From an uncultured Prevotellaceae bacterium (GTDB lineage Bacteria; Bacteroidota; Bacteroidia; Bacteroidales; Bacteroidaceae): a DNA stretch of 6,613 bases. Shown here one piece after another: positions 1 through 5,057 of this stretch. The notes below the pieces were generated by a model, which saw nothing but the letters and a program-made list of their open reading frames with translations, had not been told where the DNA came from and did no database searches. Position 1 is the stretch's first letter, and each line of letters opens with the position of its first letter. The position numbers and the translations under genes were made by a program. The DNA lies in contig CAMJAO010000125.1 of the NCBI GenBank assembly GCA_946403615.1, positions 1 to 6,613 on the forward strand. The letters run 5' to 3'.

Positions 1-30
1 CCGAACACGGATTTCTCTAATCTACGAACT

Positions 31-55
31 ACGAATTACGCGAATGAAACGAATT
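31..55 (+). repeat. 25-bp ACGAATT-type repeat, copy 1
   Basis: Starts ACGAATTACG and ends GAAACGAATT. It differs from copy 2 only near its middle-left (TACGCG where copy 2 has TTCACG). It is followed by a segment (GGGTTAGGACCCTAAAA) that is related to the one after copy 2. Confidence 0.75.
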
Positions 56-97
56 TGATAGGGTTAGGACCCTAAAACTTCTTTTTATTTCACCACG

Positions 98-122
98 ACG
101 AATTTCACGAATGAAACGAATT
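98..122 (+). repeat. 25-bp ACGAATT-type repeat, copy 2
   Basis: Starts ACGAATTTCACG and ends GAAACGAATT, and is closest to the apparent consensus. It is followed by a GAGTTAGAACACTAAACC segment, so copies 1 and 2 together form a degenerate tandem composite with an offset of 67 bp. Confidence 0.8.
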
Positions 123-162
123 AAGTAGAGTTAGAACACTAAACCCTAAACCACAACCACCT

Positions 163-194
163 TGTAGGAGTGGTGCCTCCGTGCCCGCCCGTCC
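163..194. repeat. GC-rich intergenic element
   Basis: A short GC-rich island (TGTAGGAGTGGTGCC, then CCGTGCCCGCCCG) embedded in AT-rich sequence. Its composition and wording resemble a dispersed GGGCGGGCAC...CCTACA intergenic repeat that I recall from several bacterial genomes. That identity is from memory and only one copy lies in this window. Confidence 0.35.
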
Positions 195-258
195 AGAACT
201 GAGCGAATTAAAGCCGGGAGAATATTAAATCCTAAACCCTCAGCACTAAACCATAACA

Positions 259-283
259 ACGAATTTCACGAATTAAACGAATC
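259..283 (+). repeat. 25-bp ACGAATT-type repeat, copy 3 (left arm of hairpin)
   Basis: Starts ACGAATTTCACG and ends TAAACGAATC. It faces copy 4 as an inverted repeat. The arms match at 23 of 25 positions, so the transcript on either strand could fold into a long imperfect stem. Confidence 0.8.
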
Positions 284-309
284 ATATAATTACCTGATTG
301 TCAGGAATT

Positions 310-334
310 AATTCGTCTAATTCGTGAAATTCGT
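310..334 (-). repeat. 25-bp ACGAATT-type repeat, copy 4 (right arm of hairpin)
   Basis: Inverted copy: read on the minus strand it starts ACGAATTTCACG and ends GACGAATT. Together with copy 3 it encloses a 26-nt loop that itself carries a small stem, CCTGA/TCAGG, at 293-305. It could act as a terminator for the minus-strand DUF4923 gene that ends at 422, though no clean T-tract accompanies it. Confidence 0.8.
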
Positions 335-375
335 AGTCTTGAATATTTAGGGTTTGGTGTTCACCAGATTCCCCT

Positions 376-400
376 AATTCATTCAATAGGTGAAATTCGT
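376..400 (-). repeat. 25-bp ACGAATT-type repeat, degenerate copy 5
   Basis: Inverted, more diverged copy: on the minus strand it starts ACGAATTTCACC and ends TGAATGAATT. The conserved outer blocks are kept and the centre has drifted. Confidence 0.55.
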
Positions 401-421
401 AGTCCCAATAATTCGTGTTTA

Positions 422-1054
422 TTAGCGGCTCATGTCAAATCCCATGCGCAGACCACTGTAGTTGGTGCTCAGGTCGCCGATGGCACCCAATGTGCTGTTG
501 CCGCTGAGCGCAGCCACTGTCTGGAGCAGGGAGAGCAGTTTCTTACCCTCGAAGAGCAGTGAGATGCCAGTGGTAGAGCCGGTAATGTAACCATTGATGT
601 TGATGCCGAGCAGAGCCGTCTTCATGTTGATAACACCTGAAGAGGGATCATAGGTATAAGTGCCGGAGAGACCTGTACCGAGCAGTTTGCCTTCAAACTG
701 TTTGTTCTGGGCAAAAGTGAAATAGGTGTTCGACGACTTAATGCCTACACTGTTGTACACGCCAAGCAGTTTTTTCTCAATCTCCTGAGCCACGACTTCA
801 CCACCTGCCTGTGCCAGCACATTGCTGCTGGTGAAAGCCACGCCCGGATTGGTATAGCGCCATGAACCGACCAGACCGGCCTCACTCACTTTATTGGCAC
901 CTAAGACTGACATGATTACATTGCCGAGGCCTGATGCGGCATTACCATCGGTGCCGGCGAGTCCGCCCAGCACACCGGTCAGGATATCACCACCTCCGCA
1001 AGCAGACAACACCACAGTTGCCGCTGCTACTACTAATGTCTTGAATTTCTTCAT
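422..1054 (-). CDS. DUF4923 family lipoprotein
   Basis: Predicted surface or periplasmic lipoprotein of 210 residues; function unknown. The N-terminus is a lipoprotein signal peptide: MKKFK, a hydrophobic stretch at about 7-17, and a lipobox LSAC at 16-19 with Cys19 as the lipidated residue, followed by a glycine-rich linker. The segment LVGSWRYTNPGVAF at 61-74, the AQAGGEVVAQEIEKKL helix from 81 and the later GTYTYDPSSGVINMK strand pair (131-145) match what I remember of the DUF4923 family in Bacteroidales. The rest looks like a beta-rich lipocalin-type fold; this is inference. An in-frame ATG 99 bp upstream would bury the signal peptide behind 33 extra residues, so the inner ATG at 1054 is chosen. 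A Bacteroides-type -7 box lies about 38 bp upstream. The helicase gene is upstream on the same strand with a 164-bp gap, so it probably has its own promoter. Confidence 0.88.
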   Translation of the reverse strand: MKKFKTLVVAAATVVLSACGGGDILTGVLGGLAGTDGNAASGLGNVIMSVLGANKVSEAGLVGSWRYTNPGVAFTSSNVLAQAGGEVVAQEIEKKLLGVYNSVGIKSSNTYFTFAQNKQFEGKLLGTGLSGTYTYDPSSGVINMKTALLGININGYITGSTTGISLLFEGKKLLSLLQTVAALSGNSTLGAIGDLSTNYSGLRMGFDMSR

Positions 1055-1091
1055 GATAACGATGTTTTTAATGGTTGAAACGATTCTTTGG

Positions 1092-1099
1092 CAAAAATA
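1092..1099 (-). promoter_or_regulatory. Candidate -7 box for the DUF4923 gene
   Basis: On the minus strand this reads TATTTTTG, a match to the Bacteroidota -7 consensus TAnnTTTG. It lies 37 nt before the chosen ATG, giving an expected leader of about 30 nt. No clear TTTG is found 19-21 nt further upstream, so the -33 half is weak or absent. Confidence 0.5.
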
Positions 1100-1218
1100 A
1101 ACAAATAATTCGAAAAAACTTACATTCCATCCTTTTTTTTCAGTTTTTTTCAACGAAAGGTAGAAATGGAAATACGAAAAGTGAAATACAAGATACGAGA
1201 TATGGGAGTCTTTCCGTC

Positions 1219-2643
1219 TTAACTTTCCGTCTGCGTCTTAGGCCAGTTGACGAGGAAGAGAGTGTCGGTAGCCCGGGTGAAGGCTGTATACAGCCAATGG
1301 ATGTAGTCGTTGGTAAGCATGTCGTCGGTCATATAACCCTGATCGACATACACATGCTCCCACTGTCCGCCCTGCGCCTTATGACAAGTCACAGCATAGG
1401 CGAACTTGATTTGCAAGGCATTGTAATAACTGTCGTCACGAATTTTCTTCATCCGCTCGGCTTTCTGCGCCACATCGGCATAATCCTCCTGCACAGCGGC
1501 AAACAACTGGTCGTTTTGTTCACGGGTCAATGCGGGTGCCTCGGTGGTGAGGGTGTCGAGCATCACCGTGCATGACAATTCATAATCGTCGTAATCAGGG
1601 AATGAGAGGATGGCGTCGGCGAAATGAAAGCCGTAAAGTTCGCGTTGATGGCGCACACGCAGCACCCGCATACGGTCGCCATTGGCGATGAACGGGAAAG
1701 GCGCTTTCTCCTGCTCCGACCAGTAATAGTTGTTGCGCACCACCATCAGACTGTCGCCCGTAGACAGTTGCTCCTCGCGCCCGAGCACGGTGTTGCGTAT
1801 GCCGTGGTTGTAGATGTTGGCGCGTTTATTGCTGCGGGTGATGACGATGGTCTCGTCCATGCCAACACGGCTGTAACTGCTGTTGAGCGACTCTATCAGT
1901 TCATCGCCCGGCACCATGCGGATATCCGGAAAACCCTGAAAACGGATTTGCGGCAACTGTGTCATCTCGTCACGGGTAATCATTTGGCGCACAACGGTGG
2001 CGTTGTAGAGAATGCCCGACTGTTCAGACTGGCGCAACACCTGATTGAGGTCGCACTCATAAACTTTCAGCCCATAGCCGCGCAAGACATCTGCCAACAA
2101 GGCAGGCGACTCCTCTTCGCCTACGGGCGGCAATTGCGCACGGTCGCCAATCAGCATCAAGCGGCAGTTCTGACCACTATAGACATATTTGACCAAGTCG
2201 TCGAGCAACCGCCCACTGCCAAAAGCCGCCTCGCCATAAGAATCATTGGCTATCATCGACGCCTCATCGACCATCACCAACATATCGTGATATTGGTTGA
2301 AATTGAGTTGAAACCCTGTCATCTCGCCCGTAAACGTCTCTTGCCGGTAGATGCGCCGATGGATGGTATAGGCATCGTGACCGCTATTGAGCGAGAAGAC
2401 TTTCGCCGCGCGACCCGTGGGAGCCAAGAGCAGCAACTGCTGTTTCAGTGTGGTCAAGGCCCGCACAATGGCACTGGCCAATGCTGTCTTACCCGTACCG
2501 GCACTGCCTCGCATCACCATCACGGCCATGGGGTCGCGGTCGATGAGGAAGTCGCAGAACGTCCGGATGGCCGCATCCTGCTCTGGCGTCGGCTCGAAAG
2601 CAAAGGCATGTAATATCTGGTATTTCAATTCTTGAGAAATCAT
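1219..2643 (-). CDS. RecD/Dda-like SF1B ATP-dependent DNA helicase
   Basis: A 474-residue superfamily 1B helicase expected to move 5'-3' on single-stranded DNA in repair, recombination or replication restart. Motifs in order: Walker A GSAGTGKT (46-53), motif Ia LAPTGRAAK (73-81), Walker B VMVDEAS with D126-E127, motif III GDRAQLPPVG (166-175), motif IV region LNQVLRQS with Arg204, the UvrD_C_2-type segment AYAVTCHKAQG (415-425), and motif VI YTAFTRA (452-458). All catalytic residues are intact. The length is close to phage T4 Dda and far shorter than RecD2, because the long N-terminal region of RecD2 is missing; no recB or recC is nearby. It is therefore a stand-alone enzyme, usually annotated in Bacteroidales as AAA family ATPase or RecD-like helicase. 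A nuclease domain was not seen. The start ATG at 2643 places a short helix before the motif I domain. It is divergent from the 2874 gene. Confidence 0.93.
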   Translation of the reverse strand: MISQELKYQILHAFAFEPTPEQDAAIRTFCDFLIDRDPMAVMVMRGSAGTGKTALASAIVRALTTLKQQLLLLAPTGRAAKVFSLNSGHDAYTIHRRIYRQETFTGEMTGFQLNFNQYHDMLVMVDEASMIANDSYGEAAFGSGRLLDDLVKYVYSGQNCRLMLIGDRAQLPPVGEEESPALLADVLRGYGLKVYECDLNQVLRQSEQSGILYNATVVRQMITRDEMTQLPQIRFQGFPDIRMVPGDELIESLNSSYSRVGMDETIVITRSNKRANIYNHGIRNTVLGREEQLSTGDSLMVVRNNYYWSEQEKAPFPFIANGDRMRVLRVRHQRELYGFHFADAILSFPDYDDYELSCTVMLDTLTTEAPALTREQNDQLFAAVQEDYADVAQKAERMKKIRDDSYYNALQIKFAYAVTCHKAQGGQWEHVYVDQGYMTDDMLTNDYIHWLYTAFTRATDTLFLVNWPKTQTES

Positions 2644-2651
2644 TTTTTATT

Positions 2652-2671
2652 GGAAGTTAAAGAAGTTAAGG
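2652..2671 (+). repeat. GGAAGTTAA-type 9-mer repeat, copy A
   Basis: GGAAGTTAAAGAAGTTAAGG, two 9-mers plus two bases, lies just upstream of the helicase start codon. The same 20 bases occur inverted at 6594-6613, and a related pair of 9-mers is at 3360-3377. Confidence 0.75.
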
Positions 2672-2692
2672 GCAATAGTAATGATAAGGAAG

Positions 2693-2718
2693 CGAAAAAC
2701 CGCAAATAAATTTGGGTT
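2693..2718 (+). repeat. 26-bp direct repeat, copy 1 (promoter half)
   Basis: Identical to 2759-2784: begins CGAAAAACCGCAAAT and ends AAATTTGGGTT. It carries the -33-like TTTG at 2711-2714 but has no TAnnTTTG box at the right distance, so it is not expected to be an active promoter. Confidence 0.85.
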
Positions 2719-2728
2719 CACCGTCGCG

Positions 2729-2749
2729 ACTTTTGGCTGCGCCGAAAGT
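2729..2749 (+). repeat. 9-bp hairpin between the promoter repeats
   Basis: ACTTTTGGC and GCCGAAAGT pair around a TGC loop, with one G-T wobble. It lies in the 40-bp GC-rich spacer between the two 26-bp direct repeats. It has no following T-tract and is upstream of the promoter, so a terminator role is unlikely for the rightward gene. Confidence 0.6.
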
Positions 2750-2758
2750 GCGCTCGTT

Positions 2759-2784
2759 CGAAAAACCGCAAATAAATTTGGGTT
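2759..2784 (+). repeat. 26-bp direct repeat, copy 2
   Basis: Exact repeat of 2693-2718, offset by 66 bp. This copy supplies the -33 TTTG of the promoter at 2777-2808. Confidence 0.85.
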
Positions 2785-2808
2785 TTTACTTGCTTATGCG
2801 TACTTTTG
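2777..2808 (+). promoter_or_regulatory. Bacteroidota-type promoter for the 2874 gene
   Basis: TTTG at 2777-2780, a 20-nt spacer, then TACTTTTG at 2801-2808, matching the Bacteroides consensus TTTG-(19-21)-TAnnTTTG. Transcription should begin near 2815, leaving a leader of about 60 nt before the GTG start. No comparable box is seen in the gaps before the 3515 or 4485 genes, so this promoter may serve all three rightward genes. Confidence 0.75.
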
Positions 2809-2873
2809 CAGAGGAATAGCCGTGCAACGGTTGACAAAAGTAATCATATTTTTTCACTTCAGCAACTATTCGC

Positions 2874-3350
2874 GTGAGAATTAAGCGCAATCATATCCTG
2901 ATAGCATGTGTCGTGGCATTGGCGGCGGCATGTATTTGGAGTGTGAGCCGCCCCCTGCGGTTTCAGCGGAAATGTGAGGAGCGCGAAACTGTTGTGAAAG
3001 AGCGGTTGCTAAAGATACGCCAAGCCGAGGAGCGCTATCTGCAGGCACAAGGGGAATATGCGCCCGACTTCGCCACGCTTATTCAAGGCGGCTATCTGGC
3101 CGACTCGCTGCAATATGTCCCCTACTCCGACGGTGAGCCGTTTGACCTGGCTGCCTCGGCGGCCATCACACGTTCCGGCAAGGTTGTCCCACTCATGCAG
3201 TGCGGTGCGCTCTATCATCAATACCTCAAAGGACTTGACGAAAACAGCATCGGCAATCTGACCGAGGCGGCCGATGCGGCAGGCCGATACCCGGGACTGA
3301 AAATCGGCGACCTGACCCAAGACAACGGCAACAGCGGAAATTGGGAATAG
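2874..3350 (+). CDS. Bitopic membrane protein with pilin-like layout, unknown function
   Basis: A 158-residue protein of unknown function. It has a short basic N-terminus (MRIKRN), one membrane segment at about 7-24, an amphipathic charged helix at about 33-59 (likely coiled coil) and then GEYAPDFATLIQGGYL (60-75). That last pattern resembles the Y...G.Y....L...GYL segment after the long helix of type II secretion pseudopilins. There is no prepilin-peptidase site, so it is not a classical pilin; the AAAC at 17-20 is a poor lipobox. The C-terminus, with GLKIGDL and an asparagine-glycine-rich GNSGNWE end, is reminiscent of hypothetical proteins I recall beside DUF3822 genes in Bacteroides. The start is GTG: the frame upstream is closed by TAA at 2841 with no ATG, and any later start would lose the basic tail. 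It probably leads an operon with DUF3822. Confidence 0.8.
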   Translation: MRIKRNHILIACVVALAAACIWSVSRPLRFQRKCEERETVVKERLLKIRQAEERYLQAQGEYAPDFATLIQGGYLADSLQYVPYSDGEPFDLAASAAITRSGKVVPLMQCGALYHQYLKGLDENSIGNLTEAADAAGRYPGLKIGDLTQDNGNSGNWE

Positions 3351-3359
3351 GATTAACAA

Positions 3360-3377
3360 AGAAGTTAAGGAAGTTAA
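3360..3377 (+). repeat. GGAAGTTAA-type 9-mer repeat, copy B
   Basis: AGAAGTTAA followed by GGAAGTTAA, directly after the 2874 gene's stop. These are the same two 9-mer units as copy A, in the opposite order. It is followed by AGACAATA, which recurs at about 3421. Confidence 0.6.
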
Positions 3378-3514
3378 AGACAATACTCCAATCGCGCATC
3401 CCTTTAGGGAAGAGTAATAAAAGACAATAAGCAAACCAATGTCTACACTTCTAAACTCCTATATTTCTAAACTCCTTCTCCTTATCTCCCTAACCTCCTA
3501 AACTCAAAAGAACA

Positions 3515-4264
3515 ATGAAACAACTTATCATCCGCATCAGCGAACAATCCATGGCATTTGCCACCGCCCATTACGACGAGGCGGACAAGATAGAATACGA
3601 GCCGTTTCATCTGCGCAACGGCATCTCTTCCGCAGCCAATCTGCGCGAGGCGTTCAAGTCGTCGCCGCTATTGTCACGCCATTACGACCATGTGGAAGTG
3701 ATGGTCAACAGTCCCGTGTTGTTGGTGCCGCTCGATGAGTTCCAGGAGGAAGAGGCTCCCGTGCTCTATCACCACACCTTCCTGGGGCATGACGATGAAG
3801 ACGTCGCTCACGTCATCATCGCCGAACTGTATAGCGTGGCGGTCTTTGCATTGCAAAAAGACCTGAAGACTGTGGTCGAGGACCATTTCACCGACATCCA
3901 TTTCCAGCCAGTCAGTCTGCCGGTATGGCGGCATTTGCGTATCGAAGCCAACAACGGACAACGCAAGAAACTGTTTGCTTATTTCCACGACAAACAAGTG
4001 GAGATGTTCTACAGTTGGCAAAACCGCGTGAAGTTTTACAACACATTCCTGACCGCCGAAGAATACGACTCGCTCTATTACCTGCTCTATGTTTGGCGCC
4101 AAGCCGGACTGAACGCCGAGACCGACGAATTGCGGCTGGTCGGGGAAATTCCCCATGAGGAATGGCTAGCCGAACGTCTGCGCCATTTCCTGAGAAATGT
4201 CAGTGTCATCCGCCCCAATGACGAGGATATACCTTATGACGTGGAACTTATTAGTAGAGGTTAA
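3515..4264 (+). CDS. DUF3822 family protein
   Basis: A 249-residue soluble protein with no signal peptide or membrane segment, matching in length and pattern the DUF3822 family of Bacteroidales. The N-terminal strand LIIRISEQSMAFATAHY (4-20) and a second strand pair KKLFAYFHDKQVEMFY (151-166) look like the repeated beta-hairpins of the two lobes of an RNase H/actin-like fold. From memory, a structural-genomics structure of a Bacteroides member was described as having an actin-like ATPase fold; this is unverified. No canonical phosphate-binding loops are obvious, so nucleotide binding is uncertain. If the fold is right, a PilM/GspL-like partnership with the upstream membrane protein is plausible. 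It starts with ATG after AAAAGAACA, with no Shine-Dalgarno sequence. The 164-bp gap upstream has no recognisable promoter, so co-transcription with the 2874 gene is likely. rsmD follows after 220 bp. Confidence 0.85.
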   Translation: MKQLIIRISEQSMAFATAHYDEADKIEYEPFHLRNGISSAANLREAFKSSPLLSRHYDHVEVMVNSPVLLVPLDEFQEEEAPVLYHHTFLGHDDEDVAHVIIAELYSVAVFALQKDLKTVVEDHFTDIHFQPVSLPVWRHLRIEANNGQRKKLFAYFHDKQVEMFYSWQNRVKFYNTFLTAEEYDSLYYLLYVWRQAGLNAETDELRLVGEIPHEEWLAERLRHFLRNVSVIRPNDEDIPYDVELISRG

Positions 4265-4300
4265 GCCTCACCCCCAACCCCTCTCCAAAGGGCGAGGGGC
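4265..4300. repeat. CCTCACCCCC-type GC-rich hairpin element
   Basis: Begins immediately after the DUF3822 stop: GCCTCACCCCCAACCCC, then a stem CCCCTC (4278-4283) with GAGGGG (4294-4299). The inner TCC/GGG can also pair around AAA, giving about 9 bp with one bulge. The wording matches a repeat that I recall from intergenic regions of many unrelated bacteria. It could stop or stabilise the DUF3822 transcript, but no T-tract follows. Confidence 0.55.
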
Positions 4301-4326
4301 GTAGATAGTGTCAAGAGGACACATTA

Positions 4327-4368
4327 GAGGCAAGAGGCAAGAAGCAAGAGGCAAGAAGCAAGAAGTAA
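4327..4368 (+). repeat. Heptamer tandem repeat GARGCAA x6
   Basis: Six consecutive 7-bp units: GAGGCAA, GAGGCAA, GAAGCAA, GAGGCAA, GAAGCAA, GAAGTAA. It is purine-rich and lies between DUF3822 and rsmD. Confidence 0.85.
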
Positions 4369-4377
4369 GAGATGTGC

Positions 4378-4412
4378 TTAGAGCACTAAAACCTAAACCC
4401 TCTACCCTAAAC
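4378..4412 (+). repeat. CCTAAAC heptamer run, dispersed copy
   Basis: TTAGAGC followed by ACTAAAA, CCTAAAC, CCTCTAC and CCTAAAC in a 7-bp phase. The first 22 bases match 131-152 at 20 positions, so this is a second copy of a dispersed element that is also present in the 1-421 gap. Confidence 0.65.
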
Positions 4413-4436
4413 CTTCGATAGCAAACTATTATCTAC

Positions 4437-4468
4437 ACTCCTTCACTCCTAAACTCCTACACTCCCTT
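4437..4468 (+). repeat. Octamer tandem repeat ACTCCTAA-type x4
   Basis: Four 8-bp units: ACTCCTTC, ACTCCTAA, ACTCCTAC, ACTCCCTT. This pyrimidine-rich run ends 16 bp before the rsmD start codon. A similar TCTAAACTCCT-rich tract precedes the DUF3822 start (about 3450-3505). Confidence 0.7.
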
Positions 4469-4484
4469 TTTTAACTCCAAAACC

Positions 4485-5057
4485 ATGCGCATCATTACCG
4501 GAAAATACAAAGGTCGTCATTTCGATGTGCCACGCTCGTTTAAGGCGCGGCCCACGACCGATTTCGCCAAAGAGAACATTTTCAATGTGCTCAATGGTCA
4601 CATCGATTTCGAAGGAATCACTGCTTTGGACCTTTTTGCCGGAACGGGCAGCATCTCACTGGAAATGCTCTCACGCGGTTGCAGCCGGGTCATCAGCGTC
4701 GAGGCCGACCGCGACCACTGTGCCTTTATCCGCCAATGCCTGCAAAAGCTGGGCACCGACGATGTGACGCTCATCCGTGGCGACGTGTTCCGTTTTCTCC
4801 GCTCTTGCCGCCAGCAATTCGACCTTATCTTTGCCGATCCGCCCTATGCCTTAGAGCAGTTGGAAAGCATCCCGTCGCTCATCTTCGAGCGCGGGTTATT
4901 AAAAGAAGACGGTATTCTGGTATTTGAGCACGGAAAGCGCAATGATTTCAGCGCCGACCCGCATTTCATAGAGCATCGTGCGTACGGAAGTGTCAATTTC
5001 TCGCTGTTTAGAGCATCGGTGCAAACAGACGAACAAACGACTCCCACAGACGTTTGA
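4485..5057 (+). CDS. rsmD: 16S rRNA (guanine(966)-N(2))-methyltransferase RsmD
   Basis: Transfers a methyl group from S-adenosylmethionine to N2 of G966 in 16S rRNA of the small subunit, near the P-site. The 190-residue length is normal. Diagnostic segments: MRIITGKYKGR (1-11), RPTTDFAKENIFN (22-34), the SAM-binding loop DLFAGTGS (49-56), the acidic residue Glu73 in SVEAD, and the catalytic motif DPPY (118-121). The family-typical end YGSVNFSLF is at 167-175. The last 15 residues lie in the 50 bp that overlap the opposite-strand cardiolipin synthase gene, past the point where I expect RsmD to end, so this tail is probably a readthrough extension. The start ATG at 4485 gives the conserved MRIITG N-terminus. 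There is no Shine-Dalgarno sequence; a pyrimidine-rich octamer repeat lies just upstream. Confidence 0.95.
   Translation: MRIITGKYKGRHFDVPRSFKARPTTDFAKENIFNVLNGHIDFEGITALDLFAGTGSISLEMLSRGCSRVISVEADRDHCAFIRQCLQKLGTDDVTLIRGDVFRFLRSCRQQFDLIFADPPYALEQLESIPSLIFERGLLKEDGILVFEHGKRNDFSADPHFIEHRAYGSVNFSLFRASVQTDEQTTPTDV

Larger units (their letters stand above)
1..421. other. Gene-free intergenic repeat mosaic
   Basis: No credible coding region is seen on either strand in this 421-bp stretch. It is AT-rich and built mostly of dispersed repeats: five 25-bp ACGAATTT-type copies, CCCTAAA-like heptamer runs near 138-161 and 230-257, and a GC-rich insert at about 163-194. Two composite units (25-mer, about six bases, then a GTTAG...CTAAA segment) start at 31 and 98, an offset of 67 bp. 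It lies just past the stop of the minus-strand DUF4923 gene, so any terminator for that gene should be here; the inverted pair at 259-334 is the best candidate. A 6-bp hairpin at 59-74 (TAGGGT/ACCCTA) followed by a T-rich stretch could be a weak plus-strand terminator for a gene left of the window. Confidence 0.7.

Noticed and set aside
31..400. CRISPR array for the 25-bp repeats
   Set aside because: Copies are in both orientations, are unevenly spaced and diverged, have repeated text between them, and no cas gene is present.
1055..1153. 33-residue N-terminal extension of the DUF4923 protein
   Set aside because: It would place residues before a complete lipoprotein signal peptide and would start upstream of the candidate -7 box.
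1624..2613. 329-codon open frame antisense to the helicase
   Set aside because: It lies fully within a gene with all helicase motifs, its product is histidine- and arginine-rich with no recognisable domain, and it has no promoter or start signal.
2643..2776. Promoter for the helicase gene using TTTATTTG on the minus strand
   Set aside because: Each 26-bp repeat gives a one-mismatch -7 box, but no TTTG lies 19-21 nt upstream in either case, so I cannot support it.
2681..2884. 67-codon frame in the divergent gap with a repeated RKTANKFGF
   Set aside because: The peptide repeat simply reflects the 26-bp DNA direct repeat, and the frame runs through the promoter of the next gene.
2890..2936. 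Lipoprotein signal (AAAC at residues 17-20) in the 2874 gene product
   Set aside because: The -3 residue is alanine instead of leucine, and the hydrophobic stretch continues past the cysteine, so a membrane anchor fits better.
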